From Albidovulum inexpectatum (GTDB taxonomy: Bacteria > Pseudomonadota > Alphaproteobacteria > Rhodobacterales > Rhodobacteraceae), in the NCBI RefSeq assembly GCF_002927635.1, contig NZ_PRDS01000005.1, positions 186,001 through 250,000 of the forward strand: DNA of 64,000 nt. Direction: 5' to 3'. The translations under genes and the position numbers were made by a program. A model generated the notes under the pieces. That model searched no databases, had not been told where the DNA came from, and worked only from the letters and a program-made list of their open reading frames with translations. Shown in pieces: positions 56,774 through 64,000 of the stretch; the stretch's first letter is position 1, and each line of letters starts with the position of its first letter.

Positions 56774-58015
56774 TCAGACCAGACCGGCCGTTGCCGCGGC
56801 CCGTCCGTGTTCAAGGATGGATTGCGCCATCTTGGTGATTTCCTTGCGCAGCGGGCTTTTCGCTGCGGTTTCCGCCAGGGGCAGACCGTGATCGTTGGAA
56901 TCGGTCACTTGCTTGCCACCGTCTGGCAGCTGGATCTCGATCTTGATGTCCAGGCTTTCGGCCAGTCGCTTGACCCGGCCCTTGCCCGAAAGATCGGTGA
57001 ATTTGGGCGCCCGGTTGAGGATGTAGCGCAGCTTTTCGAATGGCAGATCCTCGGCCTTCAGTGCGCGGATCATGCGCAGCGTGTTCTGGGCCGACCGCAT
57101 GTCGAGTTCGATCATCGCGAAATAGACATGCGCCTGGTTCAGGACGGCCTCGGTCCACTGGACGACAGTGCGCGGCATGTCGACGATAACGAAATCGAAA
57201 TTTGCGCGGGCGATGTCCAAAATGCGATTGATGTCTTCGGATGTCACGATATCGAGGGGCAGCATGTCCGAGGGCGCCGTCAGAACATGCAGCTTGTCCT
57301 TGAAGGTAACAAGCGTCTGCAGGAATGCGGCATGGTCCACGGCAGCGGTGTCCGAAAGCATTTCATAGACTGCCTCGCGGCGCGGCAGATCAAGATAGGT
57401 CGATACCGATCCCGTCTGGAAGTCGAAATCCAGCAGGCAGACCTTGGGCGGATTGGTCTTGTCGAGGTTCGCAAGTTCCCACGCCAGGTTGACGGCGAGT
57501 GTCGTGGCGCCGGTGCCGCCCGCAAGCCCGTGGATCGGATAGACGATACCCTGACGGTTTTCGCCGCCCGTGACGACGGCCGCGGCTTCGATGGCCGGGG
57601 CCTGAGCGGCCCGGCGAAGGCGTTCGATGGCATCGTGCAGCGCGGCTTCGGGCAGGGGGTAGGGCACAAAGTCGTCAGCGCCGAGTTTCAGCAGCTGATG
57701 CAGGGCCATTGGGCTGATTTCGTCGGCAATCAGAATGGCCTTGATGTCGCGATCCTTGGCAGCCTTCACGATATCCGCGATCCGGCCGAGATTGCCTTCG
57801 TCCTTCGAATCGACCGCGATCGCGATGAATTCCAGCGTTGCGGCATCGGGCTGCTGCAGATATTCGATCGCCTCGTCGAAGGAAAGATCACCCCAGCTTT
57901 CGCCAAGTTCGGTTTCCATGTCTTCGATCAGAAGATCGAAATTGCTGATGTCTCGGGAAATCGTACAGGCGACGACGGGTGTCACGTCCGGTTGCTGTGC
58001 TGCAGCGCTACTCAT
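56774..58015 (-). CDS. cpaE: Tad pilus localization protein CpaE/TadZ
   Basis: A 413-residue protein: an N-terminal receiver-like domain (IKAILIADEISPMALHQLLKLGADDFVPYPL) and a C-terminal MinD/ParA-like ATPase fold. Its nucleotide loop is GGTGATTLAVNL, in which the Lys residues of the deviant Walker A (KGGxGKT) are missing, and other motifs (CLLDFDFQTGSVSTYLDL, FVIVDMPRTV) are intact. CpaE/TadZ proteins recruit the pilus machine to a pole. Has its own upstream gap of 250 bases. Confidence 0.9.
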   Translation of the reverse strand: MSSAAAQQPDVTPVVACTISRDISNFDLLIEDMETELGESWGDLSFDEAIEYLQQPDAATLEFIAIAVDSKDEGNLGRIADIVKAAKDRDIKAILIADEISPMALHQLLKLGADDFVPYPLPEAALHDAIERLRRAAQAPAIEAAAVVTGGENRQGIVYPIHGLAGGTGATTLAVNLAWELANLDKTNPPKVCLLDFDFQTGSVSTYLDLPRREAVYEMLSDTAAVDHAAFLQTLVTFKDKLHVLTAPSDMLPLDIVTSEDINRILDIARANFDFVIVDMPRTVVQWTEAVLNQAHVYFAMIELDMRSAQNTLRMIRALKAEDLPFEKLRYILNRAPKFTDLSGKGRVKRLAESLDIKIEIQLPDGGKQVTDSNDHGLPLAETAAKSPLRKEITKMAQSILEHGRAAATAGLV

Positions 58016-58204
58016 TCAATTCGTTCCTTCTCAATACCCTGGGCAAGGTTGTCGGCCCGGAAGGGGCAGGCACCGGCCACGACGGGATCCTGCAGTCCGG
58101 AATCGCAGGACCACCCAATGGTTCTTGACTTCACAGCTTCCGCAGAAAGGTGGCAAGAATTTGGCCAAATAATCGTAATTATACGCCCTGTGTGGAAGAT
58201 GGGC

Positions 58205-58238
58205 GCGAAAAGGCGGCCTTTGTTGCCAAAGACCGCCT
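58205..58238 (-). terminator. Terminator after the OmpA-family gene
   Basis: On the minus strand AGGCGGTCTTT and AAAGGCCGCCT pair (one G-U) around a 6-base loop, followed by TTTCGC. It lies just after the OmpA-family gene stop and before the likely cpaE promoter. Confidence 0.7.
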
Positions 58239-58266
58239 ATGCAGTGTTCCGATCGGCGGATATCCG

Positions 58267-58929
58267 TCAACCGCCGTCGCCAACAAGTTCTGCTTCATTT
58301 TGACCATGCTGCGGCTGTGCGCTGTTGACGTATTCGCGCCAGATGACCGCCGCATACTTGCCGTTCAACACCGAAGGATGTTTCCGGACGAATCCGGAGA
58401 CCTCGGTTACCGTGCGGCGATTGCGACGTTCGGGTGCCTGCACATAGACCAGTGGCTTGGTTTCACCGAAAGAGGCGACCGCCTCGAGCCGGGACCGATC
58501 GATGCCCTGCGAGACGAGGTAATTCACCACCGCCTGGGCGCGTCGCAGGCCAAGCCTTTTATTGTAGGCGTCCGAGCCTACGAGGTCCGTATGGCCATAG
58601 ACGCGGAATCTGACCTCGGGGAACTGGCGGATCCAGTCGGCCTGTTGGCGCAGTGCCGCGCGCGCGGTTTCGTCGAGTTCGGCACTGTCAAAGGCAAAGT
58701 TCACCGTGTTCGGAACCTCGGCGGCAAAGCGGCGCGTCAGATCGATGACCATGGACCTTTCGTCCGCCTGGACGAGGGTGTTGTTCATCGTCGCATTGCC
58801 AAAGTCGCTGGTCTCGATCTCGGAACCGGCCTCGGAGTAGAATGTCCGGGCTATGTTGGTTTCCTTGGAGCACCCCGCAAGACCGACAAGGCCCGCAGAC
58901 AGAAGAAGAAGGCTGAGACGTGTCTTCAT
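58267..58929 (-). CDS. OmpA-family lipoprotein of the Tad locus
   Basis: A 220-residue protein with signal MKTRLSLLLLSAGLVGLAGC and lipobox LAGC, an N-terminal Tad-specific part, and a C-terminal OmpA peptidoglycan-binding domain (FRVYGHTDLVGSDAYNKRLGLRRAQAVVNYLVSQGI). In Rhodobacterales such a gene stands in the place of CpaD/TadG-type outer-membrane factors. It follows cpaC by five bases. Confidence 0.85.
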   Translation of the reverse strand: MKTRLSLLLLSAGLVGLAGCSKETNIARTFYSEAGSEIETSDFGNATMNNTLVQADERSMVIDLTRRFAAEVPNTVNFAFDSAELDETARAALRQQADWIRQFPEVRFRVYGHTDLVGSDAYNKRLGLRRAQAVVNYLVSQGIDRSRLEAVASFGETKPLVYVQAPERRNRRTVTEVSGFVRKHPSVLNGKYAAVIWREYVNSAQPQHGQNEAELVGDGG

Positions 58930-58934
58930 CGGGC

Positions 58935-60305
58935 TTACTCCATCACATAGCCGTAAGAGCCGGAAAAGTCCTGCTTGGCCACTTCGGCCACTGCTCCCTT
59001 GGCCGACCGGTTGCCGGCGGTCTTGCCAAGCAGGAACAGCTCGGCCTCGGTCGGGGGACGGACGCGATCGGTCGGCAGGGCAAGAGCCTCGCCGCGCACC
59101 GGGGTCACGAGATGCGGCGTGATGATGATTACGAGCTCGGACTGCTTGCGCTGGAAGTCCACGGATCGGAACAGCGACCCCAGAACCGGGACGTCGCCCA
59201 ACCAGGGAACTTGCGATGCTCCATCAGTGAAATCATCCTGAAGCAAGCCCGCGATCGCAAAGCTTTCTCCGTCCCGCATCTCGACGGTCGTGGTGGTCCG
59301 CCGCGTTTTGAAGCCGTTAATTGTGGTTCCACCTGCGACGGTCACGATGGATGAGTCGATCGACGAGACGGCCGTACTTATCTCAAGATTGATCAAGTCC
59401 CCATCTACGACCCGCGGAGTAAATTTCAGCTCTACACCGAACGGCTTGTACTCGATCGAAATCGTGTTGTTGTCGCCCCTGGTGGGAATCGGAAGTTCTC
59501 CACCGGCAAGGAAATCGGCTTCCTGGCCTGATAGTGCGGTAAGATTCGGTTCGGCCAAAGTGCGCACCAAGCCCTTGCTTTCGAGAGCTTCGAGCAAGAC
59601 GTTCAACTCAAACGAGCCGCGTGTCAGCGAGAATCCCAACCCGCTTTCTGCACTCCCGCCGGCCGAAGATGTACTGTAGCCGCCAGAGGGCTTGAATGTT
59701 CCACGGGTAACGCTGGCGCCAATGGCGCTGGACAATTCCTTTGAAACCGAACGCTGCATTTCGGCGATGCGGACCTTCAGCATGACCTGCTGGACCCCGC
59801 CCACATTCATCAGGTTGGAAACACGTCCAGGTGCGTAGCGTTCGGCCAGATCCAACGCGCGATCAAGTTTTGCGGCAGAGGAGACCGTGCCCGACAATAC
59901 GATGCTGTCTGCAGCCGTGCGCACCTCGATCTGCTCGCCGGGCAGGATTTGCTGCAGGCGCTCCTTGAACTCGCCGACGTCGATCGAAACATGGACGTCC
60001 ACGTTCGCGATCAGGCTGCCATTCTCGCCCAGAAGTGTGAGCGTGGTTCGCCCGGGGGCCTTGCCCAGAACGTAGATCGAGCGATCCGATAGGGTCGAAA
60101 TGTCGGCGATCCCTGGGTTGGCGATGGACAGCTGCGCAAAGGGTTGGTCCGCTTCCACGACCACCGCGCGGTTCATCGGAACGGTCAGCGAGCTGGACGC
60201 CGCACCGTTCATTACCCGCAATGTTTCGGAATGCGCGGGAATTGCTGCTGCAAGAGCGACCGCAATGCCCAGCATGCCGGCCGATAGTGTTGACTTCATG
60301 TGCAT
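58935..60305 (-). CDS. cpaC: Tad pilus secretin CpaC/RcpA
   Basis: A 456-residue outer-membrane secretin. Signal peptide (STLSAGMLGIAVALAAAIPAHS), a BON-like N-domain (VSIDVGEFKERLQQILPGEQIEVRTAADSIVLSGTVSSAAKLDRALDLAERY), and the secretin core ending with ITPHLVTPVRGEALALPTDRVRPPTEAELFLLGK. ATG 60305 is chosen; ATG 60299 and 60326 are alternatives. A hairpin lies between it and cpaB. Confidence 0.92.
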   Translation of the reverse strand: MHMKSTLSAGMLGIAVALAAAIPAHSETLRVMNGAASSSLTVPMNRAVVVEADQPFAQLSIANPGIADISTLSDRSIYVLGKAPGRTTLTLLGENGSLIANVDVHVSIDVGEFKERLQQILPGEQIEVRTAADSIVLSGTVSSAAKLDRALDLAERYAPGRVSNLMNVGGVQQVMLKVRIAEMQRSVSKELSSAIGASVTRGTFKPSGGYSTSSAGGSAESGLGFSLTRGSFELNVLLEALESKGLVRTLAEPNLTALSGQEADFLAGGELPIPTRGDNNTISIEYKPFGVELKFTPRVVDGDLINLEISTAVSSIDSSIVTVAGGTTINGFKTRRTTTTVEMRDGESFAIAGLLQDDFTDGASQVPWLGDVPVLGSLFRSVDFQRKQSELVIIITPHLVTPVRGEALALPTDRVRPPTEAELFLLGKTAGNRSAKGAVAEVAKQDFSGSYGYVME

Positions 60306-60461
60306 GTGACCTGCCTCTCCGATCACGGAAATGAATGGGGTCTTAGTGCCCCGTTAATTGCGATCACAATGAGGCCGTCCTGCATTCATTGCAACTATCA
60401 AGTGCTTGGCGCGCATTCTTTATGTGCGATCTGTGCAACACTGCGGGATATGGGTAAAATG

Positions 60462-60499
60462 AAATGCGCCGTCCACCTGATGTGGTGGTCGGCGCATTT
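60462..60499 (-). terminator. Hairpin between cpaB and cpaC
   Basis: AAATGCGCCG pairs with CGGCGCATTT (10 bp), and inside it CCACC pairs with GGTGG around a short loop. On the minus strand it is followed by CATTTTAC, so it is a weak terminator or a stabilising stem between cpaB and cpaC. Confidence 0.6.
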
Positions 60500-60524
60500 G
60501 TCCAAGCGAAAACCGCCAGCCGCT

Positions 60525-61397
60525 CTAGTTCGTGCAGGGAATGACGGTCTCAACGATTTCGCCACCCTTATTGGTGCGAATCGTGCATACGCGTTCCTTT
60601 TCCTCGACAACAGGGGCGGGGGCTTCCTGGATACCCAGAAGCGTGTTCCGGTCGATTTCGATCTGACCGATTTCCGTCGTGTCGCCCGTACCGACCAGGG
60701 ACAGGGTGAGGCGCCCCGTGCGCTGTGCGAGCTCCAGCGCGGCGACCTGTTCGGGCGATCCCTCGATCGTGACGGTGCGCGCAATCAGGGTTTCCTGGAC
60801 CCGGTCCGCGTCCGCGTTCTGGTCGATGGCGATCAGGCGCACGTTCCGGTCGATCAGCTTCGTCACGTCCTGACCGTTGATGTTGCCCGACCAGTAGATG
60901 TCCACGCGGTCCTCTGGCCGCAGGAAGCCGGAAACGCCCGATGTGACATCCACGCGGATGGTGAAGGCGCGCATCCCTGGCGACAGGTTCGCCTTGATGC
61001 CGGCATCCACGCCGGGCGGCGTGATCTTCGATTCAAGGATTGGTTCGTATTTCTGGTAGCTGCGCAGCGTTGCGCGCGGGCGGGTTTCGCCCTCGTAGAA
61101 CACCGGCTTGATGTTCGGGTCACCATCCTGCGGGGCGACAATGGCGTTGAAGGCGCCTTCGGGGACCTTGTCCGCCTGCCACTTGACGATGTCGAGATCA
61201 TCGCGCGTGAAGCGTTCGCCGTAATTCTTTGGAGCCTTGGCGACGACGACATCCACCAGGCGCGGGGCGTTGCGCTGGGCGGCTTCAAGCTGCGCCGCAC
61301 GCAGATTGGCCTGTTCGATGTAGTTCTGCGCCATGTAGACCGCAAAACTGGCCAGCGCGATCCCGACAACGAGAACGAGGCCGAATACCAGTCGCAT
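60525..61397 (-). CDS. cpaB: Tad pilus assembly protein CpaB/RcpC
   Basis: A 290-residue protein with an N-terminal membrane helix (LVFGLVLVVGIALASFAVYMAQNYI), a helical stretch (EQANLRAAQLEAAQRNAPR), a SAF domain (VDVVVAKAPKNYGERFTRDDLDIVKWQADKVPEGAF) and a second beta domain (RVDVTSGVSGFLRPEDRVDIYWSG). The C-terminal tail has two Cys. It helps the secretin or pilus alignment. Confidence 0.9.
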   Translation of the reverse strand: MRLVFGLVLVVGIALASFAVYMAQNYIEQANLRAAQLEAAQRNAPRLVDVVVAKAPKNYGERFTRDDLDIVKWQADKVPEGAFNAIVAPQDGDPNIKPVFYEGETRPRATLRSYQKYEPILESKITPPGVDAGIKANLSPGMRAFTIRVDVTSGVSGFLRPEDRVDIYWSGNINGQDVTKLIDRNVRLIAIDQNADADRVQETLIARTVTIEGSPEQVAALELAQRTGRLTLSLVGTGDTTEIGQIEIDRNTLLGIQEAPAPVVEEKERVCTIRTNKGGEIVETVIPCTN

Positions 61398-61566
61398 GAA
61401 AGTCCCTTTCCTTGAAGCTGCGCTGCACGGGACAGATGTGCCCGCGCGGATTGCGAATTTCAAGCAATACAGCGCCCAAATATGGCAAAACGGCGATCAA
61501 AGATCGCCAAAAAGGTGGACTTGTTCTGTTTCGGAAACCTGCGCGGATCTTTGCCGGGAACGGGAC

Positions 61567-61761
61567 CTACTTGCCCACGTCGGACGCTACAGCAGTCAGC
61601 TTTTCATCGATCTTTTGACCCAGCGTGGTCACGCCGGGCTTGATCGCGGTACCCGCAAGGATCGCCAGGGTGCAGACAACCGCCGTCAGCACGACCCAAT
61701 CAATGGTTACCGCACCGGACTCGTCATCGAGGAATTTCCCAGGGTCGATATTGAAGCTCAT
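61567..61761 (-). CDS. Flp-family pilin, second copy
   Basis: A 64-residue pilin: short leader, Gly at position 16 (DDESG/AVTIDW), then the hydrophobic pilin helix VVLTAVVCTLAILAGTAI. The cleavage-site Gly followed by AVT.DW is the Rhodobacterales form of the Flp motif. The ribosome-binding site is weak, unlike that of the first pilin. Probably a minor or alternative pilin and first gene of the long operon. Confidence 0.85.
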   Translation of the reverse strand: MSFNIDPGKFLDDESGAVTIDWVVLTAVVCTLAILAGTAIKPGVTTLGQKIDEKLTAVASDVGK

Positions 61762-61914
61762 TAATGCACCGCTGTCGTTTGTTCTGGAGGCCTCATTCCC
61801 GGGGTCGGCACCGGTCTGCAGGCTGGTTGATTCAGATAAGCGTAAGAAATAGGCAGGAATTGGGCAGGGTTGGGTCAATAGTTGGGGGGGCGCAGCGCGT
61901 GATATCAGCGCGTG

Positions 61915-61948
61915 GAAAAAATGAAGCCGCGCTTGGGGCGCGGCTTCC
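61915..61948 (-). terminator. Terminator after the first Flp pilin gene
   Basis: On the minus strand GAAGCCGCGC and GCGCGGCTTC form a perfect 10-bp stem with loop CCCAA, followed by ATTTTTTCC. It lies between the two pilin genes and allows high transcription of the first pilin alone. Confidence 0.9.
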
Positions 61949-61975
61949 ATGAACCAGCCTTGGCAGGCCGACCAA

Positions 61976-62167
61976 TTACTGCAGCTGCGTGGTTGCGCTG
62001 CTCAGGTAGTTGTTGATCGCGGTCGACAGCGTGCCGGTGCCCGACTTGATCGCGCCCAGCGCCAGGATGCCCAGGCCGACAACCGCGGCGGTCAGCACGA
62101 CCCAGTCAACGGTCACAGCACCGTCTTCTTCGTTGTGGAATTTCTTCGCAAGCTTGAACAGTTTCAT
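61976..62167 (-). CDS. flp: Flp-family major pilin, first copy
   Basis: A 63-residue pilin: leader MKLFKLAKKFHNEEDG, cleavage after Gly16 by CpaA, then AVTVDWVVLTAAVVGLGILALGAI, the membrane-spanning/assembly helix. A GGAGAGAG ribosome site lies just before the ATG. With its own strong terminator it is probably the main subunit of the Flp fibre used for surface adhesion and biofilm. Confidence 0.9.
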   Translation of the reverse strand: MKLFKLAKKFHNEEDGAVTVDWVVLTAAVVGLGILALGAIKSGTGTLSTAINNYLSSATTQLQ

Positions 62168-62513
62168 GTCTCTCTCCGTTACGTTCGCCCGTTGCACCAT
62201 CCGCGTCGCGCAGCGCCGTTTTCCGTTGGCCCTGATCACCGCGGCATGTGCATATATAGCAGGTCAATCATGGCAGGAATTTGGCGCGTATCGTTCATTT
62301 TCCGGTTTCTTCTTGGGCAGATGAGATTCATTCAACCAACTGATTGGGTTATATTTTTTGTGTGTTCTGTCCGTTGTCACCCGCCTGCCGTCACAAGAAT
62401 CACGGGACTTTGGGGCTGCAAATCCGCCTCGTCCGCGGCCTTTGGGCTGGCCGTAAGCGCCCGGAAAGGGCATTCTGGTGCAAAGGGGTGAACCCGAACA
62501 GGCGATAGAAGCG
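62168..62513. promoter_or_regulatory. Divergent intergenic region between flp and the transglycosylase gene
   Basis: A 346-base gap with no credible gene. On the minus strand TGCTATATA (plus 62253-62261) fits an extended -10 element for the first pilin, about 79 bases before its ATG. On the plus strand an AT-rich patch (around 62340-62362) could serve the transglycosylase gene. I see no clear operator. Confidence 0.35.
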
Positions 62514-63386
62514 ATGCGAGCAGTTGAATGGTGCAGGGTGCCCGTCGTGGCGCTGGCGATACTGACGGCGGGCTGGGCCAAGGCTGAGACGCTGAACGCC
62601 AAGGCCGGTGGTCCTGCTGACTTTACGTTCAAGATGATCTCGCCGGCGCAAGCGAAGCCCGGCAGGTGGATCACGGTCCAGATCGACCCTGAAGAGCAGG
62701 CGCGCAGGCTGGCGGCCGGGCCATTGCCGCCGCCCGAAAACCCGATTCCGCGCGGCGGCGCCGCCCCGGGACTGCAGCCTGAATCCGCGCCTGCGGTCAG
62801 TTCCTACGATTGGTACTGGGCGATGGTTCCGGCAGCGCTTGCCGAAAGGTCGGGCAGGTTCGACCTTGCCCTTGCCGCGCTGGCCCGCGCTCCCGAGGGA
62901 AAGGCCGTGCCTGCACCGCGCCTGCAACAGATGCAGGAAATCGCCGCCCGCCATGGGCGCGAAATCCTGAAGGCCACCGTGGGGCGCAACATATCGCCGG
63001 CATTGGTTCTGGCGATCATTTCGGTGGAAAGCTCGGGGCGGCCCGACGCGATCTCGCCCGCAGGGGCCGCGGGGCTGATGCAGCTGATTCCCGCGACCGC
63101 CGAGCGTTTCGGTGTCGCCGATCGCATTGACCCGGCTGAAAACATCGCCGGAGGGGTCGCCTATCTCGAATGGCTGATGCGCGAGTTCGACCGCGATCCG
63201 GTGCTGGTACTGGCGGCCTACAATGCGGGAGAGAATGCGGTGCGCAAACATGGCGGGGTACCGCCCTATGCCGAAACACGCGCCTATGTGCCAAAGGTCC
63301 TTGCCGCCTGGCTTGTCGCGCGCGGTCTTTGCGTGACCCCGCCGGAACTGGTCACGGATGGTTGCGTATTCGCGGTCAACGGGTAG
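62514..63386 (+). CDS. Lytic transglycosylase, SLT domain
   Basis: A 290-residue periplasmic enzyme: signal (VPVVALAILTAGWAKA), a Pro-rich linker, and a C-terminal SLT domain with the catalytic Glu in AIISVESSGRPDAISPAGAAGLMQLIPATAERFG and AYNAGENAVRKHGGVPPYAETRAYV. It cuts peptidoglycan and may open the wall for the pilus; it is divergent from flp. A GTG at 62478 is a less likely start. Confidence 0.88.
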   Translation: MRAVEWCRVPVVALAILTAGWAKAETLNAKAGGPADFTFKMISPAQAKPGRWITVQIDPEEQARRLAAGPLPPPENPIPRGGAAPGLQPESAPAVSSYDWYWAMVPAALAERSGRFDLALAALARAPEGKAVPAPRLQQMQEIAARHGREILKATVGRNISPALVLAIISVESSGRPDAISPAGAAGLMQLIPATAERFGVADRIDPAENIAGGVAYLEWLMREFDRDPVLVLAAYNAGENAVRKHGGVPPYAETRAYVPKVLAAWLVARGLCVTPPELVTDGCVFAVNG

Positions 63387-63395
63387 CCTTGCGGC

Positions 63396-64000
63396 ATGAG
63401 CGAAACGACCCCCCTGGTTCTGGATGTCGACGGGACGTTCCTGAAGACGGACCTGTTGTATGAATGCCTGTGGGCGGGCCTTGGCCGTGCCCCGCGCGAG
63501 ACCATTCTGGCCGTGATCCGGCATTTCCGGCATCCCGCCCGCCTGAAGGCAGAACTGGCGCGGATCGCGCCGCTGCGAACGGATCTCCTGCCGGTCAATC
63601 CCGATATCGCCGATCTGGCCTTGCGTTCGCGCATGGCCGGGCGCGAGGTGGTGCTTGCATCGGCCTCGGACCGGCTTCTCGTCGAGCGGCTGGCGGCGGA
63701 ATATGGCCTGTCGGGTCGCGTATTCGCCTCGGACGGAGAAACGAATCTCAAGGGCGAGGCCAAGGCGGCCGCCCTGGTCGCCGAATTCGGCGAGCGCGGT
63801 TTCGATTATGCGGGTGATTCCGCCGCGGACCTGGCCGTCTGGCGGCATGCCGAGAATGCCATCGTCGTGGGTCCGGTGCGCAGTGCGCGCGCCCTCTCGG
63901 CCGATGGTGCCAATATCGTCGAGATCGCAAACGGGTGGAAATTTCGTGCCCTGATCCGGGCCATGCGCCCGCATCAATGGGTAAAGAACGTCCTGCTGCT
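63396..64000 (+). CDS. HAD-UbiA fusion prenyltransferase, N-terminal part (runs off the window)
   Basis: 201 codons of a gene that continues past the window. The first ~185 residues form a HAD-type phosphatase domain: LVLDVDGTFLKTDLLYE, the SASDRLLVERL motif, GEAKAAALV and DYAGDSAADLAVW. From RAMRPHQWVKNVLLL a UbiA prenyltransferase domain begins; RPHQWVKN is the typical N-terminus of decaprenyl-phosphate phosphoribosyltransferase-like proteins. A fused phosphatase and prenyltransferase could transfer and dephosphorylate a polyprenyl-phosphate sugar. The stop is outside the window. Confidence 0.8.
   Translation, partial: MSETTPLVLDVDGTFLKTDLLYECLWAGLGRAPRETILAVIRHFRHPARLKAELARIAPLRTDLLPVNPDIADLALRSRMAGREVVLASASDRLLVERLAAEYGLSGRVFASDGETNLKGEAKAAALVAEFGERGFDYAGDSAADLAVWRHAENAIVVGPVRSARALSADGANIVEIANGWKFRALIRAMRPHQWVKNVLL

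Noticed and set aside
1-64000. tRNA, rRNA, CRISPR arrays, insertion sequences, prophage
   Set aside because: No cloverleaf-like stretches, repeat-spacer pattern, transposase or phage genes were found; gaps are short and housekeeping genes are continuous.

Overview
The window is about 64 kb of GC-rich chromosome from an alphaproteobacterium, most likely a Paracoccus or a close Rhodobacterales relative. The signs are the ethylmalonyl-CoA pathway pair ecm/ccr, phosphatidylcholine synthase, a long-chain-type LuxI, DUF1127 and bactofilin small genes, a Tad locus with an OmpA-family gene, and the codon bias. I see no tRNA, rRNA, CRISPR array, insertion sequence or prophage. Genus assignment is inference.

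Layout. 1-7187: an unusual forward gene set with the end of an FHA-domain protein, a PP2C phosphatase, three dynamin/P-loop GTPases (one with a degenerate G3 motif), a Roadblock/LC7-like protein and an unknown protein. This is the best candidate for an undescribed system: phospho-signalling apparently coupled to membrane-acting GTPases. 7192-12901: deoD, then ecm and ccr (C2 assimilation) flanking a PlsB-like acyltransferase, with inverted repeats in front of ecm and ccr. 13076-14096: a small protein and a luxI whose Shine-Dalgarno lies in a perfect inverted repeat; no luxR is adjacent. 14142-16832: RecD-like helicase, lone RAM domain, TIGR02186-type membrane protein. 16915-21560 (minus): a nucleoside-type ABC importer (BMP, ATPase, two permeases) with repeats at its promoter.

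21721-26531 (minus): rimI, tsaB, nfu, pcs, xerC, DUF484 and transaldolase. 26618-32350: priA, a YeeE/YedE transporter, msrA, prmA and two small genes. 32619-44356: ruvCAB, bactofilin (minus), then the envelope cluster ybgC-tolQRAB-pal-cpoB followed by tilS and ftsH. 44476-47447: a candidate 26-residue membrane protein, fhs and folD (one-carbon folate metabolism).

47522-62167: a Tad (Flp pilus) locus, nearly all on the minus strand. It holds two Flp pilins, CpaB, secretin CpaC, an OmpA protein, CpaE, TadA, TadB, TadC, two TPR lipoproteins and a CpaA prepilin peptidase. After it come a plus-strand polytopic membrane protein and a minus-strand AAA ATPase plus NAD-binding protein. The window closes with a lytic transglycosylase and the start of a HAD-UbiA fusion.
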